Origin: Phallusia mammillata
Taxonomy: Eukaryota; Chordata; Ascidiacea; Phlebobranchia; Ascidiidae
NCBI GenBank assembly: GCA_003260075.1
Contig: QLIY01000263.1
Span: 1 to 64,000 of the forward strand
Direction: 5' to 3'
Length of the DNA stretch: 64,000 nucleotides
The notes beneath the pieces were generated by a model that ran no database searches, was not told the DNA's origin, and was given only the letters and a program-made list of their open reading frames with translations. Below, piece after piece: positions 22,959-36,272 of the stretch. Position numbers and translations under genes: made by a program. Numbering within the stretch: position 1 is the first letter of the stretch; each line of letters starts with the position of its first letter.

Positions 22959-25900
22959 ATGGATTTTAAAGTACGTTTTGGTGACGAATACGATGACCTG
23001 GTAAGAAAACTTTGCACTGTTTTTTGAATCTATGACAGCTTGAATATGTTTTAATGAAAGGTGTATTATATTTCAGTTACAATCCATGATCGAGGAAGCA
23101 ACAAAGGAATTTGGTTTGGATGAAAAGTTGGACGATGAATTTAAAAAACTTAATAACTCTTTGGATGAGAATGTTATGTCAAAAGTAAGATGCAATTTTT
23201 TTCCTGCCATCTTTTGTCTTGAAAAGGATACATACTCATAATAAACAAAGTAAATTTGTAATGTATAGTTTTTTGTTCTGGTTGTTCAAAACAGTATTTT
23301 CCAGCATATTGTAAAACCCTCATTTTTTGCTAAGTGCTTATTTTTGACAAAAGAACATTTCCTAATAACAAGTTTCTAATTATTTGATTTGAATAGTGTG
23401 ATCTGTACATCACCACTAAAGCTTACAAAGTTTAAACCACCGGTGATATCATGTATAAACGTTCAACTTTTGTTGTTGCAGTTGTCCGATGCCCAAGCTC
23501 TCTTTGACAAAATATCTGATGACGTTACAAAGCTAGAATTGGACTCTGCTTATTTGCAACAGGAAATTAATAAACAACATTCCAATGAGGTGATAACAGT
23601 AGATGATGATATTCCCCCAATTACAATGCAGGTGACTACATTTATATTACAAACCTATTTAAAGTGTGTGTTTAAACTATGCTGCTATAAGTATACATAT
23701 CTTAAATGATAGTGCAAACAAAAATATAACCTTTGGTAAGATATTGAACTGTGGTTTACATATATATTTTTTGTGACCAGTTGTATATCAAATACCTATC
23801 AACTCCTGGTAGTTTGGTTTTGGAATAAAAAGCGTTGTTTGGTTTAAACATTTTATGTAGACTTAATAAAATTGTGGCCTTGATATGTTTTTACAGAAAA
23901 CTGAAGATTCAAACAGAGAAAATGTCCCAACTGCACGGAATAAAGGTTGGTTTACAGTTGTAGTGTGTATTGTATTGTACTTGGTGTGTTCATAGCTTTG
24001 ACATGGATGAGAAGCAACCAGGGCTGCCACTTTTGTTTGAATGAAATAATCTAGTTTGGCCTAAAAAAATATCTAAAATCATCCATGTCCTCTAATAAAA
24101 CATCCAAAATTAAATACATCTAAACATATAATAATCCAATTAATGTAATATATTAGCCGAACCACAACACACATATATAAAGGTTTTTAATATAAATTGC
24201 TCCATATTAGATGTTGAAAAAGTTTATTCTTCCTTATTATCACTCCATTTTTCTGGTACAGTTATAACTTTATAACGTTGAGCCTTTGTGCTTATCTGGG
24301 TGGAACAGTTGTTGACTTGTAAATCACCCTATTACGAAGCTGAAATGTGCAGCATACGAGGCAGGCAACGNTTGTCTCAGTTTTTGATACCAATGTGCAA
24401 GTACCAAAAGTCCATTTACACCATAAGAATACGGGCAACTTCGGACAGCACAAAATTGGAAAAAAGTTCCACCAGTTTACGTATATCTTTTTCGCTATCG
24501 CGTGGAGATTACATTTTTCTGCATGTGTGTGTGCACGCCTGTACCCCGACCATGGCAGATAAATTTGCCAGTGATATACAACTAAGCACAACACTGTACT
24601 TAAGTACTCGGTATCGAAGGTATATACATGTGGTACTCGGCATCGGTACTCGCTTCAAAACCTGGTATCGTCCCATCACTATAAAATATCTAGAGTGACA
24701 GCCCCGTAAGCTGTGGCTTATAAAGTCTTTTACCCTACCATTTGTGTGGCTTACAATTGAGGCGACTTACATTTTTATCATGTCAAGATTATTTCTACTC
24801 CTATACCTTTTGATTTATTTTCCGTTCAAATTTTTTTTGAATGCAGGGACTACAAATCATCATACGCTATGTTGGGAAAAAATATAAAGAAGTGCTATTA
24901 AACGATAGTACCTTACATCGCAAAATCCGGCTTACATTTAAAGGAGGCTTACATTTTTTTGACAACAAGCAGCTTACAATCGAGTAAATACATTTTGTTT
25001 AACAGTTGCTGTTCCTCAACAACAAGAGAAGATAGTGGCCAGAAAATTCAAACCATCTAGTAGACTGCTGGCTATGCACCTTTACACCAACTTGGAAGTG
25101 TTAGCTCTGTGCAAAGATGAATGGAAAAAAGCTTTGATCGTCGACCAGCAAAAGCACAAAGACAAAATGAAATTTAAGGTGCTTGTATATGGAACACTAA
25201 GAAAAAATGGATAAAATCGAAGTATCTGAGCTAGATGTGACAATTTCAATAGGGCGCCATGAAGTATAGCTTATGTGGAAAAGCACAATCATCAAACAGA
25301 AATTTGCTATTGATTCAAATGTTATTGCCAACTGGATTTTATTCAAAAATATGTATTACATGAAAAACGTTTAAATTTTTTTTTAAGTTTCGATTTTCCA
25401 AGTAGGTTTAAAAAAAATCAATAGAATATTTTGTTGTGTTATTTTGTAAACTTGACATAATTTTGAGATCAAAGAAATTTGCTGAGACGTGCATTGACTT
25501 AAAATTAACTGATCATTTGTGTGTAGGTCCAGTTTGTAAATAACAACAAAGCCATGTTGCATATCAATCAACTTGCCTGCATTGACAGTGCTGATAAATT
25601 TGAGATGGGTGAGGTCAATGTTGGGATGAGGGTCGCAGCTGGTTATCGTAATGAAGGTATTAGTCAATTTGGTTGATTGTATTTTGTTTTGACATTAAAC
25701 ATCATAAAGCCACAATGCTTTAACAATTCCAAAAACACAAGCAAGTACTGAAGAAAAATGCTTTTTGTGAAGTGTTCATTTTTTACTTGTTTATTGCATT
25801 TTCACAAGCAATTCACTAAGTTTAACATCAAGTAAACCTCAGGATTATTTATCTGTTATATTTAGCTACAAAAGCTTCATATCATTTTGGGGGGGGGGGT

Positions 25901-28900
25901 TGTATTTTGTTTTGACATTAGACATCATAAAGCCACAATGCTTTGAAAATTCCAAAAACACAAGCAAGTACTGAACATGAATGCTTTTTGTGAAGTGTTT
26001 ATTTTTTTACTTGTTTATTGCATTTTCACAAGCAATTCACTAAGTTTAAAATAAAAAAATAATTATTTAGTTTAAAAGGATTATTTATCTGTTATATTTA
26101 GCTACAAAAGCTTCATATCATTTTGCAAAACATTACAAAAGTTAGATACAATTGCCAAAAGTAAAACTATGAACATTTACTATTTTGTTTGAGTAGGCAT
26201 TTATTCTGGTGTGATTGCTGAGGCAAGTGACAAAAAGATGAATAACAACCGGCTGCTGATTTTCTTTGATGATGGTTATGCTGCATACTGCCAGCCCAGA
26301 CAAGTTCACCTGGTGTATGGACTTAGAAGAGATGTGTGGAATGACATTTCTTGCAAGTAATATTTGTTGCTTTTGTCTCTCATACTTAGTTACCATGCTT
26401 TCATACCCTTTATTGCTCAAATTTAGTGTAAGAAGGTACTTAGACTTTATTTTACTTGTGCCACTTCGTTGTTTAAGTTTAAACAAATTTTGGGAATGAC
26501 ATAATGATTGTAAAAACAGCCTGTTTTTTACAAATATATGACTTCTCTGTTCTTTTTCTTTTAATATATATTGGCGTGGTAAATGGGGCATATAGCGGAA
26601 AAGGTAGAAAACTAAGAACTAGACCAAAAATGTTGACATTTACAGCATATTGTGTGCGATATTACAGTAAAATTAAGTGATCAACAATAAGTGGGGGGGG
26701 GGTTTGGGAATGACATAATAAGTGTTTTAATATATATTGGCGTGGTAAATGGTGCATATAGCAGAAAAGGTAGAAAACTACGAACTAGACCAAAAATGTT
26801 GACATTTACAGCGCATATTGTGTGCGATATTACAGTAAAATTAAGTGATCAACAATAAGTAACGAAATCAGGTTGTGGTCATAATCTTTTTGCCTGTGAG
26901 AGACCAATGTTTTAGACCATGTATCTGTTTTAGGGCAACAGCTAGCTATATCAAAAGTTATCTATCCACTGCAGTTCGACAGTTGCTGACCATTCGTGTG
27001 GGACAAACTTTGAAGGTAGTATTTCAAGATAAACTTTTTCTTTAGTATTTTACAACGCATAAGTCTGTTTAGTAGGTTTTAGTATCCGTATAAAATCCAA
27101 ACACGGAAATTTTGATATTTTGAAAATACAATAAACCTCTGTTAATCCAGACCTGTTCGGGTTGGGTGAAGATTGAGATTAACCAATGTCAATTAGTTTC
27201 AGTCTTACCACATTATAAATCATTTGTACCTCAAGTTTTGTCCGAATTAGGAAAAGATCAAGATTAACTGAATCCGATTTACCCGAAGTTTTCTGTACAT
27301 AACAGGTTGAATTTGAGGGTGAATGGCACATTGCCAAATGCCTGAAGGTTGATGGAAGTTTAGTTGAGATTCTCTATTTGTCTGACAACAGTAAAGAACT
27401 AATCTATAGAGGCTCTATGAGATTGGAGCCATTGTACAGGAAACACCATGGTGTGGTGGGTAGAACTGATTCTATGTTGATCTCTACTGCATTAAATCTT
27501 TTCTGTGTGGCTGATTTTTCATGACTGTTTTAGTCTTGTAATTTCCCTTAAAGCAGGGAACTTATTTGTGTCTGTACACTTTAAACCAGTGGCTCTTAAC
27601 CTCTCTTTGTCCACGCCACCCTTAGATGTTTGTCCTAAACTTCACACCCCTTCTTTTTGTCTGAAACAGGCATAAAACAACATTTTTTTAGTTTGGTTAA
27701 ACCACTGTTCATTATGTTATTTTTGTACCTTTTGTCTACAATAAATGATGAAAATAAAAAACTCATCAAATTCGAAAGGAAATTGAGCGTTTTTATGCAT
27801 TCAGTGGTGTAATACTTAACCCTACAATTTATATAGGCCTTCACAACTTTTTCGCACTACCTGAGGGTACACAACGTTGTGAGTTGTGTTGTCAAACTTA
27901 AAAACACCTTTAAGTTGGTTGTTTCGTGACAAATTCCTGTAAAAAATTTGTTTGTAATTTAGAAAACCAAGAATGAGCGACAGGGTGCCGGAAATCGTAT
28001 TGCCAGGGCTCACACTGGAATGCGCAAAGCTCATATTGAATACACCACCATTGATTTGACCAGGGATTCCTCTCCACCTGGTAAGTTCATGTCAAGTCTA
28101 AATATATCTTACTTCTTGCCATAATTAGAAACTAATAATCTTCTTGCCATAATGTGAAGAAATAAACAAAATGTTTGTGACCAATAACCAATGAAGTGAA
28201 GTTAAAACGTTCTAGATTCAAACGTTCTGAAGTGATAAAGCTGTGCATCACGATTTTTTCTAAATTTGACTTTGTGTGTTGTGGCTTTTTTATTCGCAAA
28301 CTATGTTTATGAAGCAAAAATATATATAGCTTTTAAAAAGTGAAATATTTTTTTCTAGAAACTGCCCAAAAGTCACTAAATTTGCAATTATTTTAAACTT
28401 GTTTTGCAGAAGTAACAAAACAGCCCCGTAAAAAGAGTTTTGAGAACTCCCAGTCTACAGAGAAGAAAATGCAAGTCCGGAAAGAAGGTTTGGACAATGC
28501 AATAGGAAACAGAATGTCCTTTTTGTTTTAACAATGCAGCATATGTTTGACTGGTCTGGCCTAAATAGGATTTTGTGTGGTTTGGGAACAAATTACAACA
28601 GGCATGTTTTGTTACAGCCAGAGGGATTAAACTTGGCAACAGTCCTTAAATTTGCAAGTTTATGAAACCTTTTTGGAACATTGTTTAAAAACCAATGTAT
28701 AAATTATGTGTCCTGATCTCTTAATGAACCCCAGAGAATGGCTTTCTGACTTGTTGTGGTTTTGATTAAATTATTTAGATATGCTGTAACATAAAGATAT
28801 GTGCGTGGTCGCCGGTTGATTCTGCATAGACCTTGGGGGCTAATGTTCACCTTTACTGATTAATAGCAAATCTGGCGATCCTCGCCCCTGGGCCAGTGCA

Positions 28901-31900
28901 GCTCGGTTGGTAGAGTACAAGTCCCGGAAAGAATCCTGTCGGGGTTCAAATAGTTTTTTCTCGCGCTACGCCTTGTCATGTGGGAATGCTTGGTTGCAGG
29001 CCTCTAGAGGCGTACTGTGATTTACATATGAGTGTGCCGTGATCGCTGGTCTGCATGGACGCTTCAGAGCTGATCCCAGTTATAAATTTATGTTCGTCTT
29101 AATTGATTATTTGTACTGTTAGTCTGTTAGATATATTTATGTACATACGTTCTATTTTTATTCAACCAAACTCACCAATGTTTTTAGGCCAATGGGAGGC
29201 GCCGTGGGAGAAATCGCTCAGCGCGCAGCAGTCGCCATGGAAACAGATACCCAGTCACGTGACCCACATTCCCAAGTCGTACTCGGAGATGCAGGGCGGC
29301 GTGGACGTTGCAAGTTACATTATGAATCGGTTTGAACAAAAACAACGCGAGCAGGCAGCGTCGAAACACGACGACAGTAAGCCACGGTCCCGCAGTATCG
29401 ACCAAGCTCAGAGGTTAGTGGTTCAAATCTCGGCTAGTTTCTGAGTGCTAGATCTGTTGTGTGAACCATACTTTGTTTTTTCGTAGGTCTGCGTCCAGTT
29501 CGAGGAAGATTGAAAACAGACGGTCATCGGCTAATGTGAGTTACTAGTTAGACTTTTTTTACGAAAGATTTTTACACGCAGATTTTTGCCCAAGAATATT
29601 GGTGTCAAGTAAAGCTTGTGTCTTAAGTTTGGCAACGTGTAAAACAAACCATTTTATGGCTTAGAATTAGAAAATTTGCATTTTTGGCTTAAAACAAGCC
29701 ACTTTGGCCCAATATAAGCCCAAAAAAGAGATTTTTAGTCATATTGCAAAAAAAAATATTTTTTTGTGAAAACCTTATTTTGCATTAACCACTTTAAGCT
29801 GTACAATCTTTGAAACTCCTGGATAAATCTTTACCTTGTATTTTGCTTCACAGGTTGGCAGTCATGGTGAAACATCTTCTTCGTCACACTTGATTCCACA
29901 CACGTCTTCCCCTTATGTTCCTCACAAGTGCGGTTCACGATGTATCGCACCATTTCAACTTCGCCGAACGTTTAAAGGGTGAGTGGTGGGTTTGGCAGTT
30001 TTGTACCAACGCGGTACATTTCCCGCAGGAATAATTCACGTAATTTGCTTTTTAAGGGCTTTGCTGAAATGCTTCTTATTTCTGTCTACTTAGCCAATAA
30101 ATGATAAGTAAGCTTGTGACATCGAATATGATAGGTGAGGTATGGCTTTCAAATACGTTTCTCCCAACAAACTGGAGTTCCGTTAGATGCTACAATAACG
30201 AATAAGTCTTTTCACTAGCTGCGCTGGTGGGACCTTCCGTTCATTAAACCGAAAGACTTTTTCTGGATTTTCTAAACCAAAAAATTCGACAAACATTTAA
30301 TTTAAAAAGAACGATTTTTGTACTTAATATTCAAAGGTGCATTAATTTTCACAGCACCAATCCTCTGCTTAAACCGCTTCTGTTCTCATGGACTCGTGAA
30401 CTTTCTCGCATTCCACACTTACACAGATCCACATTTCATGTACATTATCGAGGACCTTGCGGACGGGCTTGCCGAAATATGAAAGACGTACAAAGGTCAG
30501 TTTTGCAGTTTACTTAGGTGTAGAAGTTATCCTTACCTACGGGCACCGATTCCTGTGTCTAAAAAACTTTGCTTGGTCTGAATGCCCCAGAATGCATAAA
30601 TTGTAACACAGAAAAAAAGCTCACACTCAACTAGTGTATTGTAAGTAGCATCATTCTCATTACTACACAACAATAAATGAAGCAAATCACTACCGGACAT
30701 TCAAACTGGTGATAATGGACGCGTGGTTTTCGACTGGTTTTCGGTTTTCTATCCCACTAATCTTGTCCCACTAATAGCTTTTTTGCTGTGATTGTTTGCA
30801 ATCATTTAACTTGCATTCTATTTTTGATGTCAGATACATGATGGAATGTGGAATTCGGAATCTGGATTTCATCAATTTTAGTTTTGACCCTTCGATTCGT
30901 GTCCAGGAAAACACGGAAATTAAAACTCGCGATGCCAAAATCTTTATTAAGGATTATTCGAGTAAGAAATAACCCTCAACTTCTTTTTTTTTTACTTTAA
31001 AGCTAAGTAAAGACCTGTCGACGTTAGCCAAATGTGTAAAAGATTCAGTAAAAAAACCTTCTGAAGGTGTTATGAACCAGAACAATTCTTTCACAAAACG
31101 CTTGTTATTGACAAGTTTACAAAATATCGATAGGCAGCGCAATAAACACTAGATTATTACGAAATAAAAATGGTTACGGTTAGGGCTATTAGGGTTTGGG
31201 CGAGGTAATATAATTTAAAATAACTGTATTACTTAAATTGTAAAGTTTCTATACCCCTCGCACCGGTGCTCTTGATGCTGCCTATCGGTATTTAGCAAGC
31301 CTGTCTGTTATGAGTTCTTATGTTAGTAGTAGTACTGGTTAAATTTGGGTGGACAAGATTTCGGAAATAAAAAGTAAACAGGACACAACCTAAAATCACA
31401 ATCTTGTCCCAGACGGCAAGGAAGATATTCCGATCTCTTGTGTGAACGAAATCAACATGGAAGAGCCACCCAAGATGCCGTACACTAAAACCCGTGTGCC
31501 CGGTCGCGGAGTAAAAATCAACACCAACACTGATTTCATGGTGTGTTGCGATTGTCCGGATAACTGCAGTGACAGATCAAAATGTCCATGTCAACAACTC
31601 ACTGTACAAGCAACCTCCTGCTGTCGTGGTGGAAAAATCAAGCCCGACGCTGGATACCAATACAAAAGGCTCTACTCTTTTCTACCTACTGGGTAAGATA
31701 TTTTTACTGGGTAGCAGGAGACCATGTAAAGGAAAATGTCCTTACATACAAACGTTTAGGAGTGAATTGAATAGATTTTAACAATGACACTGCTTGGGAT
31801 TTAGATCAGAGTTTTCGTTAAAATGAAGGGTTGACAAGGCTTGTTTCGTTGTATTTTCGATTTGTTTTATCATTTTGTAGAAAATATCAGCGGAGTTTAT

Positions 31901-34900
31901 AACCTTAGTCTGGTGGTCATTACGTATGTAAATTGTAAAGGGACCACACTTTGATGATCTACGTACGCGTTAGTGTCTATGTAGCGTATTAAAAGGAATG
32001 AACGTCGTAATAGGAATGCTCAAAATGGTTGGAAACCTCTTTCTTAGCTAGCCAAGTCTGACCCGCTTGCCGTACTTTACGTTTTAACAAAAATTTCTGC
32101 AGGATCTATGAGTGCAACTCGAGGTGCAAATGCAAATCGCAGTGTTTGAATCGGGTCGTTCAGCTCGGTCTTCAATGTCGCTTGCAGATGTTTAAGACAC
32201 AGAAGAAGGGGTGGGGAATCCGTTGTCTTGACGACATTGCACAAGGGACGTTCGTGTGCATTTACACTGGTAAGACCGAAATTTCATTTGTTTTCTTAGG
32301 TGCATTGTTATAAAGCTGGTTAATCCTAGGTAGACTGCTAGCGTATTTGTTTTGAATACTGGGTCCTGAAATCTTGGGTTTACTTTACAGGCAAAATTCA
32401 GACCGAAGCAAATGCAAATGACGAAGGTTTAATGAATGGAGACGAATATCTGGCCGAGCTTGATCATATTGAGGTAATTACAATAAACTGGCAGTTGATT
32501 CATCCCAATACCAAACATCGAAGTGGAAACTGAGCTTGATGCATCAGGACTCTATTTCTGTGACAAGTTAACAACCCTCCTATTTTAATGATTGCCACAG
32601 TAAAACATTTGTTTGTACGATATGCTGCCTAGAGTTGTAAGCGGGGGGGGGGCGTGGAAACTGAGCTTGAGGCATAAGGACTCTATTTCTGTGACAAGTT
32701 AACAACCCTTCTATTTCAATGATTTACCACAGTAAAACATTTGTTTGTACGATATGCTGCCTAGAGTTGTAAGCATATGCCTGAAAGCCCGGTCCGATTC
32801 CGAATCGTTTTTGAGGAGGGCTGTTAGGCATTAAGGTACAGGCCCCAGAAACTAGTTACTTAATTAAGTAACTTTATTCCCCCCAAAAAATCACGGACAG
32901 AGAATATGAAGTCAGGCCCTTAGTCAAGCCTGTTTGTTAAAAAAACACTGAAGCCCGAACCCGGCCCGACTTACGACTCTGATGCTGCCCGTTTGTATAT
33001 AGCGCTAGCCGTGGTATGTTATCTGTATTCAATTGTTTGTAAGTGGAAGTTAGGGAAGATTTTATAGGAGGTGTTGTTTAACGCAAGGTACTTAAAATCA
33101 TTACAACTCTTGTTTTGGTTTCGTTAAAGGTGGCAGAAAATCAGAAGCAAGATTACAACAACGATGATAATTCAAGTGGCATCGATTCTCTCTCTGAACC
33201 GGATTTCAGTGATGATGAAAGCTGCGGAAACAAAAAACAGTAAGTTGGTTAATATCGGGGTTAAATTTCAGCATTAATGGTAAAGTTGACATACAGTGGG
33301 GGTAAATTTGAGCCAGAAAAAGTTTTGTAATAGAATCGCAATGGAATTGTATTTAGTGTGTAAAAAAAACTTTTGTTTGTTTGAAATGTGTTAAGCCTTA
33401 AACGAGAAAATGGGTGTTGAGAACCACTGATAAAGTTGTACAACATTTCTCATAAAGCATTTTCTTGAATGTAAAAGCATAGAGCCAATAAACGATAAGC
33501 TCTAGACAGTGCACACTGTTTCGACCTATAAGGTCTCATCACTCCAGCTGGTGACGAGAGATCGGTCGCATTGGCTAGTGCAGCATTTTCTTCAAAATAG
33601 CTGATTTCACTGTACCCACTCAATGGGTCGCTGTATTTTACTTGTTTTACGAAAACATTTCGCTTTTATAAGCATCATCAGTGTCTGAAAGCAATATAAA
33701 AAGCGGGATAAACCAATAAATAAAAGCAAAAAATACAAAATGCACTCACGCCAAGACCGACCGCATTTGATTCTGATTTTAATGGCTCTGAATAATCGCA
33801 GTTGCTGGTACTTGGAGAGATTACATTAATAACAAACCATTTACTACGTTCGCTGTATCTTACGCAAATTTTGTGTAGAAAAACACCTCCAGAGCAAGAC
33901 AGCACCGACACTGAGGGAGAAGCCCCTGAGGTGAGTACGATTATGGTGAATATGATTTTTGTGTGAAAAAAAAGATTATATGTTATCGCTCTGATTTGGT
34001 TGCTTCTACCACCCTCTAACAACTGGAAAGAGTCATTAGCATGCCAGTATTTTTTTCTTTTGTTCTGTTCAAAGTGCGTGAAAATGGTCTTCAAGCGTCA
34101 ATCTGGAACCACATGGTCAATTTCATCTGACGGAAACGAACAACAGGTGGCGCTTGTGTGCTTTTTTTATTTCAACCTTTGTGTGAAATTTATTTGCAGC
34201 ATGTGTTACAGATTAACTCAATAAAATCAAGTTTTCTGTTGTTAATTGTCTTTTTACAAATTTTAATTGTATTTTTTATGCAATAAAATCCAAACTTTTG
34301 ATTTGTATGGTAAACCTTGGTCAAATCAGATTCAGTTAATCCGGATCTGTTTCGGATCCAATTCGGACAAACGTGAGGTGATTTGTAATGTGGTAAGGCT
34401 TGAACTAATCGATATCGGTTGATTCGAATCTTTACCGTATCCGGACATTTTTTTACCAAACGGGTCCGTATTAACCGAGTTTTACTGTATTTAGTCTTGT
34501 TACCGGATAAAACTTGTTTAGCTTTTTTGATCCATAATAACATGGCACTCGCAGTGGTATTTTATCATCCATTTTTTCATGTGCTGTTCAACAGGTATTT
34601 GAAGACAAGCCGGCAAAGCCATTTTGTTCAGGTAGTTTGTAAATCACTGTTTACTGCCTCGTTTGTTTAACGATGCAACTATTTCCCTCTCAGGTTCAAA
34701 GAAGCTAGGGTATTCTTCCGATCCCGAAGTCTCTCCAGGAATTATTCCGGATTCAGTGAGAAGAAGAAGAGGGAGGAATATGGTGGCGAGATCCAATCTA
34801 CCTTCAAATGACTCCAGTGCTGATTCTGAAACTGGTAAAACCTTTTTTCCAAATAGCCTGTTTTTTATGACATGCCAAGTACATACTTGATACTTAGATC

Positions 34901-35799
34901 TTTTGGGGACCGTGGGCTTCCAACCACAGGCTGCTTTAGCCTAATACTAATTCATAGAATTGCCTTGTCAGGTGGAATTGTGTACGAACTGCCAAAACGT
35001 TCATCTGTAATGGACGAGGAAACAACTGACACTGATTCAGACACAAATGGTTCCAGTAGCAGACGTCCAGCGTCAATCGCTGTGAAATCGTCCGGAATCG
35101 ACAAGGTAAGTCAATCATTTTTTTCTTATTTTCTGGTCCACGTTTTTGGATGCAACATTGTTTTCAGATGGACAAGCTGGCATTGGGAAACATGGATAGT
35201 GACGAAGAAGAAGTAACCAACAAAACGCGACGGTAAAAAAAACTTAACCCTTTTGTCCAGTGGGACTGCATTACGAAAATGACCCACAGGCAGATTTGTA
35301 GTGCTTTCGATATCGACCAACGACAAAAGTAGCGCGAAATCCACAAACACCTCAAGACAACTTGAATATTTTGTCATTTTTATCCATGCTGTATCACATG
35401 TGCTTTATTGTTACCGTTTTTCCAACATCCATGTATGTAGGCTTTTTGGCCAGGATGGAGCATTCATTATTGACGCAAAACAAACTGGCAATTTGGGAAG
35501 GTATCTTAATCACTCTTGCACTCCAAACTTGATGGTACAAAACGTTTTCATTGACACACATGATCTGCGATTTCCATGGGTAGCGTTTTTTGCAAGCAGG
35601 TAAAAATGAGACAAAATTGTCTTATGTTCATATGTATAATGAGCACTGAGGAATAGAAGTCCTTAACATTTTATTTTACAGCACAATCAGAGCAGGAACA
35701 GAACTTACATGGGATTACAATTATGAGATTGGTAGTGTCGATGATCGGGTCATTCATTGCTATTGCGGATCGACAAAATGCAGAAAGAGGCTGCTTTGA
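22959..35799 (+). CDS. SETDB1: SETDB1-like histone H3K9 methyltransferase
   Basis: Nuclear lysine methyltransferase that places H3K9 trimethylation. About 28 exons; the clearest are 22959-23000, 23077-23184, 23482-23631, 25005-25177, 25527-25657, 26196-26356, 27306-27459, 29189-29413, 29854-29978, 30355-30494, 30835-30961, 31414-31692, 32102-32268, 32391-32473, 33130-33239, 35441-35600 and 35681-35799. Order of domains: coiled N-terminus, tudor repeats (25.0-27.5 kb), methyl-CpG-binding domain ([23 protein letters not shown]), Cys-rich pre-SET ([16 protein letters not shown]), then a SET domain split by a long acidic Ser-rich insert (32.4-35.4 kb). The SET C-terminal half has NHSCTPN and ELTWDYNYE, and the post-SET has [13 protein letters not shown]. 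The split SET is diagnostic of SETDB1/2. The ATG at 22959 lies nine bases after a 3' splice site, so an untranslated or spliced-leader exon is expected upstream. Confidence 0.93.
23945..25004. mobile_element. Repeat-filled SETDB1 intron, hAT-like ends, one N
   Basis: A large intron. It holds a CAGGGCTGCCACT end at about 24019 and a related inverted end (GAGTGACAGCCCC) at about 24695. Another hAT-like terminus on the minus strand near 24684 reads ATGGGACGATACC. A single N at 24371 marks an unresolved base or join. No clean target-site duplication was found, so boundaries are approximate. Confidence 0.4.
25677..26124 (+). repeat. Poly-G junction between two copies
   Basis: Copies 25677-25888 and 25900-26124 around G11 at 25889-25899. 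SETDB1 intron; SNPs and a short indel separate the copies. Confidence 0.9.
26487..26862 (+). repeat. Poly-G junction between two copies
   Basis: Copies 26487-26692 and 26703-26862 around G10 at 26693-26702. The right copy lacks roughly 45-60 bases found in the left. Confidence 0.9.
27127..27305. repeat. Dispersed MITE-like repeat, copy 1 (SETDB1 intron)
   Basis: Begins near taaacctctgttaatcc and carries the block tttgtacctcaagtt, gtccgaatta. Inverted TTAATCC/GGATTA-like words occur near its ends, as in Tc1/pogo-type MITEs. Copies also at 34.3 and 55.0 kb. Confidence 0.55.
28895..29095 (+). mobile_element. tRNA-derived SINE in a SETDB1 intron
   Basis: The head resembles a tRNA: an A-box-like gcagctcggttggtagagta and a B-box-like ggggttcaaat, correctly spaced. 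A body shared with 8440-8565 follows. The tRNA fold is imperfect, so this is a SINE rather than a functional tRNA gene. Confidence 0.55.
32519..32776 (+). repeat. Poly-G junction between two copies
   Basis: Copies 32519-32642 and 32653-32776 around G10 at 32643-32652. SETDB1 intron. Confidence 0.9.
33499..33548 (-). ncRNA. Hammerhead ribozyme-like motif (type I), one core base changed
   Basis: On the minus strand TGATGA is followed by GACC-TTATA-GGTC (stem II), then GAAA, then stem III (ACAGT with ACTGT around a GTGC loop), then a GTC cleavage site. The flanks GCTGGA and TAGAGC can form a short stem I with an internal mismatch. All core positions fit a hammerhead except C3, which is G. Very short stem III and type I layout are typical of hammerheads in Penelope-like retroelements. 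It lies in a SETDB1 intron, and no reverse transcriptase frame is nearby. A second weaker copy of the CTGATGA...GAAA theme lies at about 33650-33680. Confidence 0.5.
34300..34492. repeat. Dispersed MITE-like repeat, copy 2 (SETDB1 intron)
   Basis: Inverted relative to copy 1: attcggacaaacgtgagg, tgatttgtaatgtggtaag, and a right end ttaaccgagttttactgta. Confidence 0.55.
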
Positions 35800-35971
35800 C
35801 ACTCTTGCCATTTGCCATGTTTTCAAACATTGAGTTATGATATGTACCTGTTCTTTTTCTAATTCGTTTGTTTTCGAACATTTCCTTCGCAGTTTGCGTT
35901 TCACCTTTTTGTGGTTATTGAGCGGTTTGTCATGAAGCATTCAGATTTTGCAAGAAAGGATCGAGATATTC

Positions 35972-36270
35972 CGATATAAATGTGAATGGAATATATGCAT
36001 CTTGAATTTTTTCCAGGTTATGGTTTTTGAAGTACCTTTTCCCAATGTTCGGTAAAACATCTGTTTTTTGGTGAGTGGTGCTAATGGAGAAATTGCATTG
36101 GCGTTTTAAGTTTCGGGGGGGGGGGCGATATAAATGTGAATGGAACATATGCATCTTGAATTTTTTCCAGGTTATGGTTTTTGAAGTACCTTTTGCCCAA
36201 TGTTCGGTAAAACATCTGTCTTTTTGGTGAGTGGTGCTAATGGAGAAATTCCATTGGCGTTTAAAGTTTC
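35972..36270 (+). repeat. Poly-G junction between two copies
   Basis: Copies 35972-36114 and 36126-36270 around G11 at 36115-36125. SETDB1 3' region. Confidence 0.9.
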
Positions 36271-36272
36271 TT

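Noticed and set aside
28895-28975. Functional tRNA gene
   Set aside because: Box-like motifs are present but the acceptor and anticodon arms do not pair; better explained as a SINE head.
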